From the NCBI GenBank assembly GCA_035529405.1, contig DATKWV010000161.1, positions 1 to 9,644 on the forward strand: 9,644 nucleotides of DNA, given 5' to 3'. Below the pieces are notes generated by a model. That model was not told the origin of the DNA and did no database searches. It saw only the letters and a list, made by a program, of their open reading frames with translations. Positions 1-7,164 of the stretch are shown piece by piece. Position numbers and translations under genes: made by a program. Source of the stretch: DATKWV01 sp035529405. GTDB lineage: Bacteria > Planctomycetota > Phycisphaerae > Sedimentisphaerales > Anaerobacaceae. Each line of letters opens with the position of its first letter. Position 1 is the stretch's first letter.

Positions 1-1
1 G

Positions 2-1441
2 CATAAAGCACCAGCGGCTGCAAAACCCGGCAGGTGGGGTATTTGCGGACTGGCTGGTAAAAAATTCCACCTAATCGGTGCAGGCGGTATCGGTGTAAGC
101 GGCCTTGCACAGGTCCTTATGAAAAACAAGGCCGTCGTTACCGGCTCCGACCAGACCGCCACCGCCGTAACGACTCGGCTCTGCCGCCTGGGAGCGGATA
201 TAAAAATCGGGCACAAGGCCGGATATATAAAGGATGATATTGACGGGGTGGTAATTTCAGCCGCCATAGAACAGGATAACCCGGAATTAGTCCAGGCCCG
301 AACGCAGGGATGTAAAATCTATAAATACGCCGAGCTGCTCGGTGAATTGATGGACAACTACGACGGTATTGCCGTAAGCGGCACTCACGGCAAGAGCACA
401 ACAAGCGGATGGCTTGCATGGCTTTTCAGCAAAGCAGGACTTGAACCCAACTTTATCATCGGCGCTGATGTTACCCAGTTAGGCGGTTCCTCGGGTGTGG
501 GTAACGGCCGGTATTTTATAGCAGAGGCCTGCGAATACGACCGCAGCTTTCTGAACCTGCGGCCCAAAATCGCCTGCATACTCAATATCGAGGCAGACCA
601 TCTCGACTATTACCGGGATGAGAACGAGATTGTCGAAACGTTCGGCGAATTCGCACGGGGTATAAGGCCGGACGGGCTGTTAGTTGCCAACGGGATGGAC
701 GTAAACACAGCAAGGCTTTTGAACACATTGCCGCCGGGTGGACGGTGTCAGACATTCGGACTTGACAAGGGCTGTGATTTTTCAGCGCACAATATCCACT
801 TCGGGAAGGAATTAACCGGTTTTGAAGTTTATCGCAACAAAAAGCTGCTCGGAACCGCTGAAATTGCCTTGCCGGGCTTTCACAACATAATGAACGCTTT
901 GGCGGTAATTGCCACGGCTATCGATGCCGGCCTGGAGCCTGGGCAGGTGCTTGCACTATTAGGGCAATTCAATGGTGTTGAACGCAGGCTGACATTAAAA
1001 GAACGGCTGGGTGATATTACCGTCCTGGACGATTATGCCCATCACCCTACCGAAATAAAGGCCTCACTCGAAGCTATACGTCAAAGGTATCAGCCCAAAC
1101 GGCTGTGGTGCGTTTTTCAGCCCCACCAGTACAGCAGAACACGGTTTTTCCTTGATGATTTCGCCGAAAGCTTTAAGCTTAGCGACGTAACCATTATGCC
1201 GCAGATATATTTTGTAAGAGATACACAGAAGGCCAGGAAAGAAGTTAACTCGCAAAAACTCGTAGAGCGAATTTGCGGCAACGGTACAGAAGCCGTATTT
1301 ATCGATGATTTCGACGGCATTTGCGATTATCTGACAGAAAAAGTAAACGCCGGCGATGTGGTGGTTACCATGGGTGCAGGCGATATATGGAAGGTTGCAG
1401 ATGGATATATTCAGCGGCTTCGAGAAAATAGTCAGAAGTAA
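2..1441 (+). CDS. murC: UDP-N-acetylmuramate--L-alanine ligase, 5' end outside window
   Basis: Cytoplasmic Mur ligase that joins L-Ala to UDP-MurNAc using ATP, the first peptide-adding step of peptidoglycan precursor synthesis. The frame is open from base 2. The N-terminal Rossmann glycine loop HLIGAGGIGVSG is encoded at about 68-106, upstream of the ATG at 119, so 119 cannot be the true start: it would remove the UDP-binding loop. No in-frame ATG, GTG or TTG lies between 2 and 118, so the real start is upstream or non-standard. Counting from the ATG at 119, the ATP P-loop is GTHGKSTT near residue 88, the central-domain signature is EACEYDRSF followed by NIEADHLDYY, and the C-terminal domain carries DDYAHHPTEIKAS and FQPHQYSRTRFF. 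The protein ends with the usual GDVVVTMGAGDIWKV. It is followed by murB, whose start lies inside it. Family assignment is secure; only the N-terminal limit is uncertain. Confidence 0.95.
   Translation, partial: HKAPAAAKPGRWGICGLAGKKFHLIGAGGIGVSGLAQVLMKNKAVVTGSDQTATAVTTRLCRLGADIKIGHKAGYIKDDIDGVVISAAIEQDNPELVQARTQGCKIYKYAELLGELMDNYDGIAVSGTHGKSTTSGWLAWLFSKAGLEPNFIIGADVTQLGGSSGVGNGRYFIAEACEYDRSFLNLRPKIACILNIEADHLDYYRDENEIVETFGEFARGIRPDGLLVANGMDVNTARLLNTLPPGGRCQTFGLDKGCDFSAHNIHFGKELTGFEVYRNKKLLGTAEIALPGFHNIMNALAVIATAIDAGLEPGQVLALLGQFNGVERRLTLKERLGDITVLDDYAHHPTEIKASLEAIRQRYQPKRLWCVFQPHQYSRTRFFLDDFAESFKLSDVTIMPQIYFVRDTQKARKEVNSQKLVERICGNGTEAVFIDDFDGICDYLTEKVNAGDVVVTMGAGDIWKVADGYIQRLRENSQK
1389..1394 (+). 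promoter_or_regulatory. Shine-Dalgarno site for murB
   Basis: GGAAGG lies 6 nt before the ATG at 1401, inside the end of murC. It decides between this start and the longer in-frame ATG at 1356, which has no such site and would add 15 residues not typical of MurB. Confidence 0.6.
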
Positions 1442-2282
1442 CTATCCGCTTGCCAAACATACCTGGTACGGCCTTGGCGGGCCTGCGGATTATTTCATAA
1501 CACCGGAAAACTCCGAGCAGCTCAAACAGGTGGTACGTCGCTGCAACGAAAACAAAATCGCCATCCGCGTAATGGGATTCGGCTCCAACCTGCTTGTCAA
1601 TGACGGGGGTCTGCGCGGTGCCGTTATAAAGTTCGACTCCGAAGAATTCACACACACACACTTCTCCGGCGAGCAAGTAACCGCCGGCGCAGGCGCAGAT
1701 ATGAGCAAACTGCTGTTTGCCTGCGTTAAAAAGGGTCTTTCAGGTCTTGAAGGGCTTACGGGTATTCCCGGGTCGGTCGGCGGGATGATAAGAATGAATG
1801 CCGGCGGCAACTTCGGGGATGTCGGCACGGCTGCAGTGACGGTAACATTGATGGACAGCAGCGGTAAAATCTTCGAAAAAAGCAAACCCGAGCTGATGTT
1901 TGACTATCGCCGAACCAATATTACGGCAAAATTCATCCTTGGCGCCACGCTGCAGCTTGCATCTGCCGAGCCGGAGCAGGTGCTCAGGACCGTAAAGGAA
2001 ATCTGGATTTATAAAAAGAACAGTCAGCCTCTGAACACCAAAACCTGCGGGTGTATATTCAAGAATCCCCGCGGCGTTTCAGCGGGGGCGTTAATAGACA
2101 GGGCCGGTCTTAAGGGACTGCAAATCGGGCAGGCGGTCGTCAGCGAAAAACACGCAAACTTCATTATCGCAAAGAACGGCTGTACCAGCCGCGACGTCAG
2201 AAGGCTCATAGAACTCATCCAGCAGAAAGTAAAAGAGCAGTTCGGCATCGGCCTCGAACCGGAAATCGAAATCTGGGACTGA
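1401..2282 (+). CDS. murB: UDP-N-acetylenolpyruvoylglucosamine reductase
   Basis: FAD-dependent, NADPH-using cytoplasmic enzyme that reduces UDP-GlcNAc-enolpyruvate to UDP-MurNAc, one step before MurC. From the ATG at 1401 the protein is 293 aa, normal for the shorter MurB types. The FAD-binding region has GFGSNLL (59-65) and GLTGIPGSVGG (118-128). Next come DYRRTNI (168-174) and the substrate-proton region TCGCIFKNP (215-223), with LEPEIEIW at the C-terminus (285-292). The residue matching the catalytic serine of E. coli MurB (GSFFKNP-type motif) is Cys218 here. Some family members are believed to carry Cys at this place, so loss of activity is not implied. The gene overlaps the last 41 nt of murC, suggesting translational coupling. 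An ATG at 1356 in the same frame is a longer, less likely start. Confidence 0.95.
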   Translation: MDIFSGFEKIVRSNYPLAKHTWYGLGGPADYFITPENSEQLKQVVRRCNENKIAIRVMGFGSNLLVNDGGLRGAVIKFDSEEFTHTHFSGEQVTAGAGADMSKLLFACVKKGLSGLEGLTGIPGSVGGMIRMNAGGNFGDVGTAAVTVTLMDSSGKIFEKSKPELMFDYRRTNITAKFILGATLQLASAEPEQVLRTVKEIWIYKKNSQPLNTKTCGCIFKNPRGVSAGALIDRAGLKGLQIGQAVVSEKHANFIIAKNGCTSRDVRRLIELIQQKVKEQFGIGLEPEIEIWD

Positions 2283-2292
2283 ATTCGTCGCC

Positions 2293-2386
2293 CTGCCGTA
2301 AGTCCCGTCAGGGATGCCTAACGGCAGCATCCTCCGTAAGGGGTCCTTAGGACTGCGGAGTGGCTCAGGAATGGGTAAATGCCTGA
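2293..2386. repeat. Three consecutive hairpins between murB and ddl (REP-like or leader structure)
   Basis: Hairpin 1 pairs CTGCCGT (2293-2299) with ACGGCAG (2321-2327) and encloses TCCC-GTCA-GGGA (2303-2314). A competing stem pairs GGATGC (2312-2317) with GCATCC (2327-2332), so the two folds exclude each other. Hairpin 2 pairs CTCCG (2332-2336) with CGGAG (2356-2360) around GTCC-TTA-GGAC (2343-2353). Hairpin 3 pairs TCAGG (2365-2369) with CCTGA (2382-2386). There is no T-run after any of them, so they are not typical intrinsic terminators. They could be a dispersed palindromic element or a structured mRNA leader; the sequence alone does not decide. Confidence 0.6.
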
Positions 2387-2435
2387 ATTACCAATTAACC
2401 AAATAGTAAATTGAAAATAGTAAATAGTAAATTAA
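2386..2435 (+). repeat. Heptamer array overlapping the ddl start
   Basis: AATTACC (2386-2392) and AATTAACC (2393-2400) are followed by five perfect-length 7-nt units: AAATAGT (2401), AAATTGA (2408), AAATAGT (2415), AAATAGT (2422) and AAATTAA (2429). The array includes the TTG taken as the ddl start (2411) and encodes its first eight residues. The AATTACC unit recurs at 9611-9624. Confidence 0.75.
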
Positions 2436-3361
2436 AAGTGGCTGTGCTTGCCGGCGGTGTAGGCAGCGAACGGCAGGTAAGCATCGAAAGCGGCCGATGC
2501 GTCGAGCAGGGCCTCAAACAGGCCGGCATTGATGTCATAACCGCAGATATAGTACCCGGTCAGACGGCAATTCTGCAGGATAATTCCATCGACTTGTTTT
2601 TTCTTGCGCTGCACGGCCAATTCGGCGAAGACGGCCAGCTTCAGCAGATACTCGAAGACAATTCGCTTTGTTATACCTCCAGCGGCCCTGAAACCTGCAG
2701 GCTGGCCTTTGACAAAATGGCAGCCAAAAACCTGTTCAGCCGGGCCGGTGTATGTACGCCTGCAGCACTTGAACTGCACAACGATACCGATATTACGCAG
2801 CTTCAAAAGCAGCTGCGGCAGCTTAGTGAAAGGTTCGTAGTCAAGCCTGTCAGGCAGGGAAGCAGTATAGGTGTGAGCATGGCTGACAGCCCAAAGCAGG
2901 CCATAGCGCTTGCCCGCACGTGCCTGGCCCAGTTCGGCAGCTGTATGCTCGAAGAATTCATACAGGGGCAGGAAATAACCGTAGGTATCCTCGACGGCAA
3001 TGCCTTGCCGATTATTGAAATCAGGCCCGCTGAAAGCTTCTACAACTACAAGGCAAAATATCACGACCAGGCGACACAGTTTCTCTTCGATACAATCAGC
3101 GACCAGACGCTGTCGGCACAGGTGCAGGCGCTGGCCTTGAAGTGTTACCACGTACTCGGATGCCGATATATGGCCAGGGCAGACTTTATCTTGACGCCCA
3201 ATCGGCAGCTTTATGCCCTGGAAATTAACACCATTCCGGGGCTTACCAGCCATTCTCTTTTGCCGAAAGCGGCGGCCAAAGTCGGGTACTCGATGAGCCG
3301 ATTGTGCATGACAGTCATTGAAGCGGCGGTCAGAGACAGGAAAGTAAAAATCGTCAGTTAA
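2411..3361 (+). CDS. ddl: D-alanine--D-alanine ligase
   Basis: ATP-grasp ligase making the D-Ala-D-Ala dipeptide used by MurF, and the target of D-cycloserine in the family. Numbered from the TTG at 2411 (316 aa), the N-terminal motif is GGVGSERQVS (15-24) and the substrate loop is LHGQFGEDG (67-75). ATP-grasp signatures are VKPVRQGSSIGV (144-155), EEF (181-183), the omega-loop FYNYKAKY (210-217), RADF (246-249) and EINTIPGLTSHSL (261-273). The start is uncertain. Only TTG 2411 and GTG 2438/2444 are available after the in-frame stop at 2396, and none has a Shine-Dalgarno site. TTG gives MKIVNSKLKVAVLAGG with the first eight residues made by the heptamer array; GTG 2438 gives MAVLAGG, which trims the first strand closely. 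The gene continues the murC-murB order and is followed 14 nt later by the FtsQ-like gene. Confidence 0.95.
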   Translation: MKIVNSKLKVAVLAGGVGSERQVSIESGRCVEQGLKQAGIDVITADIVPGQTAILQDNSIDLFFLALHGQFGEDGQLQQILEDNSLCYTSSGPETCRLAFDKMAAKNLFSRAGVCTPAALELHNDTDITQLQKQLRQLSERFVVKPVRQGSSIGVSMADSPKQAIALARTCLAQFGSCMLEEFIQGQEITVGILDGNALPIIEIRPAESFYNYKAKYHDQATQFLFDTISDQTLSAQVQALALKCYHVLGCRYMARADFILTPNRQLYALEINTIPGLTSHSLLPKAAAKVGYSMSRLCMTVIEAAVRDRKVKIVS

Positions 3362-3375
3362 AGAGTCCAACTTCA

Positions 3376-4308
3376 GTGTTCGGGATAAGAAAAAAAAAGA
3401 GCAGAAAAACTCTATCATCGCCGAAACGGCTGATGAGAAAGAAAAAACGCAGGGTATCCGCAGGTCCGTCACTGAAGTTTATACTGCCTGCAGCGGTTCT
3501 GCTTCTTGTTATTGCGATTCTGGGCATAGGCCTTGTATTTCTGGGCAAATATGTTGAACAAAAGGTACCGGTATCACAAAAAACCGGGACATTAAAACTT
3601 GCAGATACCCCAGCCTGGGTCAACGAGGCGCTTAGAAAAAAAATCTACGCCGCAGCGGTGGCAGGCGGTGAAGATTTGAGACTCGACGATGATGTGGCTC
3701 AATCGGTACAGCAGAATATCGCTGCGCATTTTGTCTGGCTTGATGAAGTAACCGTACAGATAAACAGCGAGGATATTCTTATATCAGGCCGATGGCGAAA
3801 GCCCATAGCGGTCGTAAAATCAGGTACGGGCACATTCTATATTGACAGCGAACTTGTTGTACTTGATTTTGTGCCGCTGTCGGAACCGGCTACAGTGCGT
3901 GTCAGGGGTCTGTCTGTAACAACAACATCTCCACAGGCCGGCTGGGTCTGGGACGAACCGGATTTGGCGGCGGCTGTTGAATTACTTGGCCGTTTACACC
4001 GGATGGACGAGCTTGTAACACCCGGTAAACCCTTATTCAACGAAATCGAAATTATAGACGTCACTAACTTCAACGGCAGACAAAGTCGCTCGGCTTCCCA
4101 CCTTGTACTCTACGCCAAAGACAAAACCGAAATACTGTGGGGCTGCGAAATCGGCACGTGGCAGCGCTATCTGGAGGCGACCGACCAGGAAAAACTGGCA
4201 AAGCTCTATAGTTATTACCAGGAAAAAGGTACACTGCTGGGCCGTGCAAAATATATCAATCTGCGCGACCCGCAGGAGAAAATCCACCTGCCGGCTGACG
4301 AATACTGA
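3376..4308 (+). CDS. ftsQ: FtsQ/DivIB-like cell-division membrane protein
   Basis: A 310-aa bitopic protein. It has a very basic cytoplasmic N-terminus (lysine/arginine-rich to about residue 27), one hydrophobic segment at about 33-57 (ILPAAVLLLVIAILG core), then an extracytoplasmic domain. About 85-150 fits a POTRA/FtsQ region, with WLDEVTVQIN, RKPIAVV and TFYIDSELVVLD matching the family pattern of a strand, a basic-P-hydrophobic turn, then 'Y.ID..G.V'. The C-terminal part (about 210-300) has DKTEILWG and a late INLRDP strand as in FtsQ. FtsQ recruits FtsB/FtsL and the septal synthase FtsWI. The call rests on topology, local pattern and its place after ddl; overall identity to model FtsQ is probably low. 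The start is GTG 3376, 14 nt after ddl, with no clear Shine-Dalgarno site; an ATG at 3433 is possible but would remove most of the basic tail. No ftsA or ftsZ follows. Confidence 0.75.
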   Translation: MFGIRKKKSRKTLSSPKRLMRKKKRRVSAGPSLKFILPAAVLLLVIAILGIGLVFLGKYVEQKVPVSQKTGTLKLADTPAWVNEALRKKIYAAAVAGGEDLRLDDDVAQSVQQNIAAHFVWLDEVTVQINSEDILISGRWRKPIAVVKSGTGTFYIDSELVVLDFVPLSEPATVRVRGLSVTTTSPQAGWVWDEPDLAAAVELLGRLHRMDELVTPGKPLFNEIEIIDVTNFNGRQSRSASHLVLYAKDKTEILWGCEIGTWQRYLEATDQEKLAKLYSYYQEKGTLLGRAKYINLRDPQEKIHLPADEY

Positions 4309-4328
4309 CCAACAAAGAATAACGCACA

Positions 4329-4343
4329 GAAGGGTCAGCCTTC
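4329..4343. terminator. Short hairpin between convergent ftsQ and ykgJ-like genes
   Basis: GAAGG (4329-4333), loop GTCAG, CCTTC (4339-4343). It lies in the 26-nt convergent gap and includes the TGA of the minus-strand gene (4335-4337). The stem is only 5 bp and neither side has an immediate T-run, so it is at best a weak bidirectional terminator. Confidence 0.25.
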
Positions 4344-4787
4344 CTTATCCAGCCACCATTGCTTGCGTTTTTTTATTTTCTCTATTTCATCGAAAGTGTA
4401 TTCTTTGCCCCGATTGATACCGCCGCATCGCTGGGCGGCTTTGTTCCAGGCATCCGGACCGGCCAGGTTGCTTGACCAGAAGGGCCAGGTTCGGCACTGG
4501 TTCGGCCGAACCGGATAAATCCTGCAGCTTTTCGCCCCGCCAACATCCTCGAGAAAAACGCAGTCCCTCGTACAACGCTGCTCGACAATGGTTGTGCGCA
4601 GGCCCACCCTGTGCAGGTAGTTTTGCCTGACCTGCCCGGCTGTAATGTCGAGAAAATCGGCAATGATGTCAATCTCTTCTTTGCAGACCCAGATGTAACC
4701 TTCGACCGGTCCCGAACAGCATCGGCCGCACTTCTGGCATTCGAAGTGCAGCCCGTCGGCATACCACGCTTTTTTGTTTTCGAACAC
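4335..4787 (-). CDS. YkgJ-type cysteine-cluster (putative zinc/iron-chelating) protein
   Basis: A 150-aa protein with the CxxCxxCC cluster that defines the YkgJ/CxxCxxCC family: C17, C20, C23, C24. Further cysteines at 35, 72, 76, 88, 98 and 121 include the family's CRIYPVRPNQCRTWPFW segment. These residues probably bind Zn or an Fe-S centre; the family's biochemical role is not settled. There is no signal peptide or membrane segment, so it is likely cytoplasmic. The start codon is GTG (4785-4787), supported by AAGGA at 4795-4799 with a 7-nt spacer. It is the last gene of the dapL-folK-ykgJ operon, 18 nt after the fusion gene, and converges on ftsQ. Nothing in the sequence ties it to folate or lysine synthesis beyond co-transcription. 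Confidence 0.85.
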   Translation of the reverse strand: MFENKKAWYADGLHFECQKCGRCCSGPVEGYIWVCKEEIDIIADFLDITAGQVRQNYLHRVGLRTTIVEQRCTRDCVFLEDVGGAKSCRIYPVRPNQCRTWPFWSSNLAGPDAWNKAAQRCGGINRGKEYTFDEIEKIKKRKQWWLDKEG

Positions 4788-4794
4788 GCTCCGG

Positions 4795-4799
4795 TCCTT
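4795..4799 (-). promoter_or_regulatory. Shine-Dalgarno site for the YkgJ-type gene
   Basis: AAGGA on the minus strand, 7 nt before a GTG codon. It supports GTG at 4787 as the start. Confidence 0.5.
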
Positions 4800-4805
4800 G
4801 TTTAT

Positions 4806-5894
4806 TTATAATAATGCGTAGCTTTTTACCTGCGCTGCCAAATGCTCGATATCTTCATCCCGCTGCACGTTAAATTCGCTCATACACAAGCGAATAACAG
4901 GGCAGGTCTTCCATGTCTCGAAAAGCCGCCGGTAGTCATCGTCAAGCTGCCGCAGAAACTCCACGCCGATACCCTGCTCATAACTGCGGTTGCGCACATG
5001 AATACGCTGCAGACACTTTTCAACCTCGTCGCTAAGGTATATTACCAGTACCGGCCGCGCCGCTTTTGCGGCAAAATCAGGATAAATGCTTTCGTACAAA
5101 CTCAACTGTTCGGCATCAAGCAGCCGTCTTGCATAGATAAGTTCCTTGTCAAAGACATAGTCGCTGAAAACAGGCCGCTGCGACATTAAAGCATCGGCAT
5201 TCAACTGTTTGGTCCTGTGAACCAGAAAATATAACTGCGAATCCAGGGCCAGTTCCTTTGCTCCGGCATAAACACGCCGCATAAAAGGATTCTGGTCGTA
5301 CGGCTCCAAAAGCGCCCTGCTCGAAAAAAACTCTGACAATCTGTTGGTCAGGGTGGTTTTGCCCACACCGATAAGCCCGGCGATACATACAAGCTGCGGC
5401 AGGCCGGGATTAAGGACAAAATCGCCGCCCTGCAGTCTTTCTGAAAGCTGGCGGACCGACACTTTCAGAACCGGGTGGATAAGCTCGGCGTTTAACCGGC
5501 ATAAAGGCCCGAGCACGAAAGAACGCAGATGCATTTGCCGATGAGGCACTGTTAAGCCGGCGGTGTTTATCACCTGTTGGCCGAACAGCAGAAGGTCCAG
5601 GTCCATAGTCCTCGGTGCCCATTTTTCGGCCCTTACTCTGCCAAGCCGGTTCTCAGTGTCGAGCAGTACCTGATGCACGGCTTCCGCAGGCAGCGAGGTA
5701 CTTATCTCAGCCGCGGCGTTAATGAAATGGCACTGTTCAACATTGCCAAGAGCCGGCGTTTCGACAAGGTCGCTTACGCCAGTTACCCGGATGTCCTTGT
5801 TTTGTGAAAGCAGTCGAACGGCCTGGTGGATATAGCTTTCTCTGTCGCCTGTGTTACTGCCTAAGCCGATATATGCGGTTGTGCTTTTTGTCAT
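4806..5894 (-). CDS. folK: Bifunctional FolK (HPPK) / deoxynucleoside kinase fusion
   Basis: A 362-aa two-domain protein. Residues 1 to about 158 are 6-hydroxymethyl-7,8-dihydropterin pyrophosphokinase (folate synthesis): YIGLGSNTGDR (8-18), RTMDLDLLLF (95-104) and VPHRQMHLRSFVLGPL (116-131), all at normal positions. Residues about 165-362 are a deoxynucleoside-kinase-type P-loop kinase. It has the Walker A GLIGVGKTT (173-181), LEPYDQNPF (186-194, the catalytic E and NPF segment), FSDYVFDK (233-240, the place of the DRS motif) and the LID arginines HVRNRSYEQGI (299-309). The second half would phosphorylate a deoxynucleoside or related nucleoside for salvage; specificity cannot be read. FolK alone is about 160 aa, so the fusion is clear, with one uninterrupted frame. 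The ATG at 5894 lies 35 nt after dapL, with no strong Shine-Dalgarno site. It is the second gene of the operon. Confidence 0.9.
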   Translation of the reverse strand: MTKSTTAYIGLGSNTGDRESYIHQAVRLLSQNKDIRVTGVSDLVETPALGNVEQCHFINAAAEISTSLPAEAVHQVLLDTENRLGRVRAEKWAPRTMDLDLLLFGQQVINTAGLTVPHRQMHLRSFVLGPLCRLNAELIHPVLKVSVRQLSERLQGGDFVLNPGLPQLVCIAGLIGVGKTTLTNRLSEFFSSRALLEPYDQNPFMRRVYAGAKELALDSQLYFLVHRTKQLNADALMSQRPVFSDYVFDKELIYARRLLDAEQLSLYESIYPDFAAKAARPVLVIYLSDEVEKCLQRIHVRNRSYEQGIGVEFLRQLDDDYRRLFETWKTCPVIRLCMSEFNVQRDEDIEHLAAQVKSYALL

Positions 5895-5929
5895 TAGACT
5901 AAACCGTTATCACAAAACAGCACTGCCGG

Positions 5930-7156
5930 TCACAGTGCAGCCAAACGGTTTAACGCTTCCTGGACATTGTGCGCGTGGGCAAATGCGGTCAGCCGGAAAT
6001 AACCCTCCCCCGAAGGCCCGAACCCGGCCCCGGGCGTACCGACAACGTGAGCTTTTGTTAACAACAAATCAAAAAAGTCCCACGACTTCATTCCGTCCGG
6101 TGTCTTCATCCAGATATACGGTGCATTGACACCGCCATAAACCTCGTAGCCCAGTTTACTGAGGCTTTCGCGTATCAAGCCGGCGTTGTTCATATAAATA
6201 TCGATAATCCTCTGTACCTGTTTTTTGCCGTCCGGCGTGTAAACAGCCGCCGCCCCGGCCTGTGATATATATGATGCACCGTTAAATTTCGTGCTGTGCC
6301 GCCTGCTCCACAGCGCATTAAGCCGTACGGCCGGGCCGTCTTTGGCGGATACTTCCAACTGTTTGGGCACAACGGCAAACGCGCAGCGCACGCCCGTAAA
6401 ACCAGCGGTCTTGCTGAAACTGCGAAACTCGATAGCCACATCCTTTGCACCGTCAATTTCATATATCGAATGCGGTATCCCCTGCTCGGTGATGAATGCC
6501 TCGTAAGCTGCGTCAAACAAAATTACAGCCTTTTTTTCTTTCGCGTAGCCGACCCATTTGCTCAAGACCTCTTTTGAAGCTGTAGCGCCCGTCGGATTGT
6601 TGGGAAAGCACAGATAAATAATATCAACCGGACAATCGGGCGGTTCCGGCAGGAAAGAATTGGCCGCCGTGCACGGCATATAAACGATTTTTTCATATTG
6701 GCCGCTCTGGTTAGCCGGCCCGGTTCTGCCTGCCATTACATTGCTTTCCACATAGACCGGGTACACGGGGTCTGTTACGGCAATGACGTTGTCGGTGCCG
6801 AAGATTTCCTGCATATTGGCCGTATCGCATTTGGCACCGTCGCTTATAAAAATTTCTTGCTTGTCGAGCGTGACCCCCCTGCTGCGAAAGTCGTTTTCGA
6901 TAATCGCCTCGATGAGAAAATCGTAACCTCGTTCCGGTCCGTAGCCGTGAAAATGCCGCGGGTCAGCCAGGTCATCTACCGCCTTTTTCATCGCCTCTAT
7001 AACAGCCGGCGGCAGCGGCTGAGTAACATCACCGATGCCTAAGCTGATTATCTTGGCGTTAGGGTTATCAGCCGCGAATTCAGCCACGCGCCTGCTGATT
7101 TCCGGAAACAGGTAGCCCGATTGCAGTTTAAGAAAGTTTTCGTTGACTGTAATCAT
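5930..7156 (-). CDS. dapL: LL-diaminopimelate aminotransferase
   Basis: PLP-dependent fold-type-I aminotransferase that converts tetrahydrodipicolinate directly to LL-DAP with glutamate as donor, bypassing the DapD/DapC/DapE steps. It feeds lysine and the meso-DAP of peptidoglycan. The 408-aa length fits the family. It starts NFLKLQSGYLFPEISRR, then IISLGIGDVTQPLP (36-49), GYGPERGYDFL (71-81), ISDGAKCD (104-111), DPVYPVYVES (129-138), FPNNPTG (184-190), FDAAYEAF (214-221), the PLP lysine K249 in SFSKTAGFTG (246-255), FNGAS (291-295) and the C-terminal substrate arginine in YFRLTAF (R388). It heads the minus-strand operon and has its own promoter just upstream. The ATG at 7156 has no Shine-Dalgarno site, consistent with a leaderless or near-leaderless transcript. 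DapL is typical of plants, Chlamydiae, and various anaerobic and PVC bacteria. Confidence 0.95.
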   Translation of the reverse strand: MITVNENFLKLQSGYLFPEISRRVAEFAADNPNAKIISLGIGDVTQPLPPAVIEAMKKAVDDLADPRHFHGYGPERGYDFLIEAIIENDFRSRGVTLDKQEIFISDGAKCDTANMQEIFGTDNVIAVTDPVYPVYVESNVMAGRTGPANQSGQYEKIVYMPCTAANSFLPEPPDCPVDIIYLCFPNNPTGATASKEVLSKWVGYAKEKKAVILFDAAYEAFITEQGIPHSIYEIDGAKDVAIEFRSFSKTAGFTGVRCAFAVVPKQLEVSAKDGPAVRLNALWSRRHSTKFNGASYISQAGAAAVYTPDGKKQVQRIIDIYMNNAGLIRESLSKLGYEVYGGVNAPYIWMKTPDGMKSWDFFDLLLTKAHVVGTPGAGFGPSGEGYFRLTAFAHAHNVQEALNRLAAL

Positions 7157-7164
7157 AGGCCGGT

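Noticed and set aside
2371..2383. ATGGGTAAATGCC resembling ATGAGTAAATGCC at 7581-7593
   Set aside because: Twelve of thirteen bases match and both sit in hairpins before genes, but such a match is expected by chance in a window of this length.
2432..3472. 346-aa minus-strand open frame opposite ddl
   Set aside because: It is the complement of a secure ATP-grasp gene with all motifs intact; the antisense product shows no domain.
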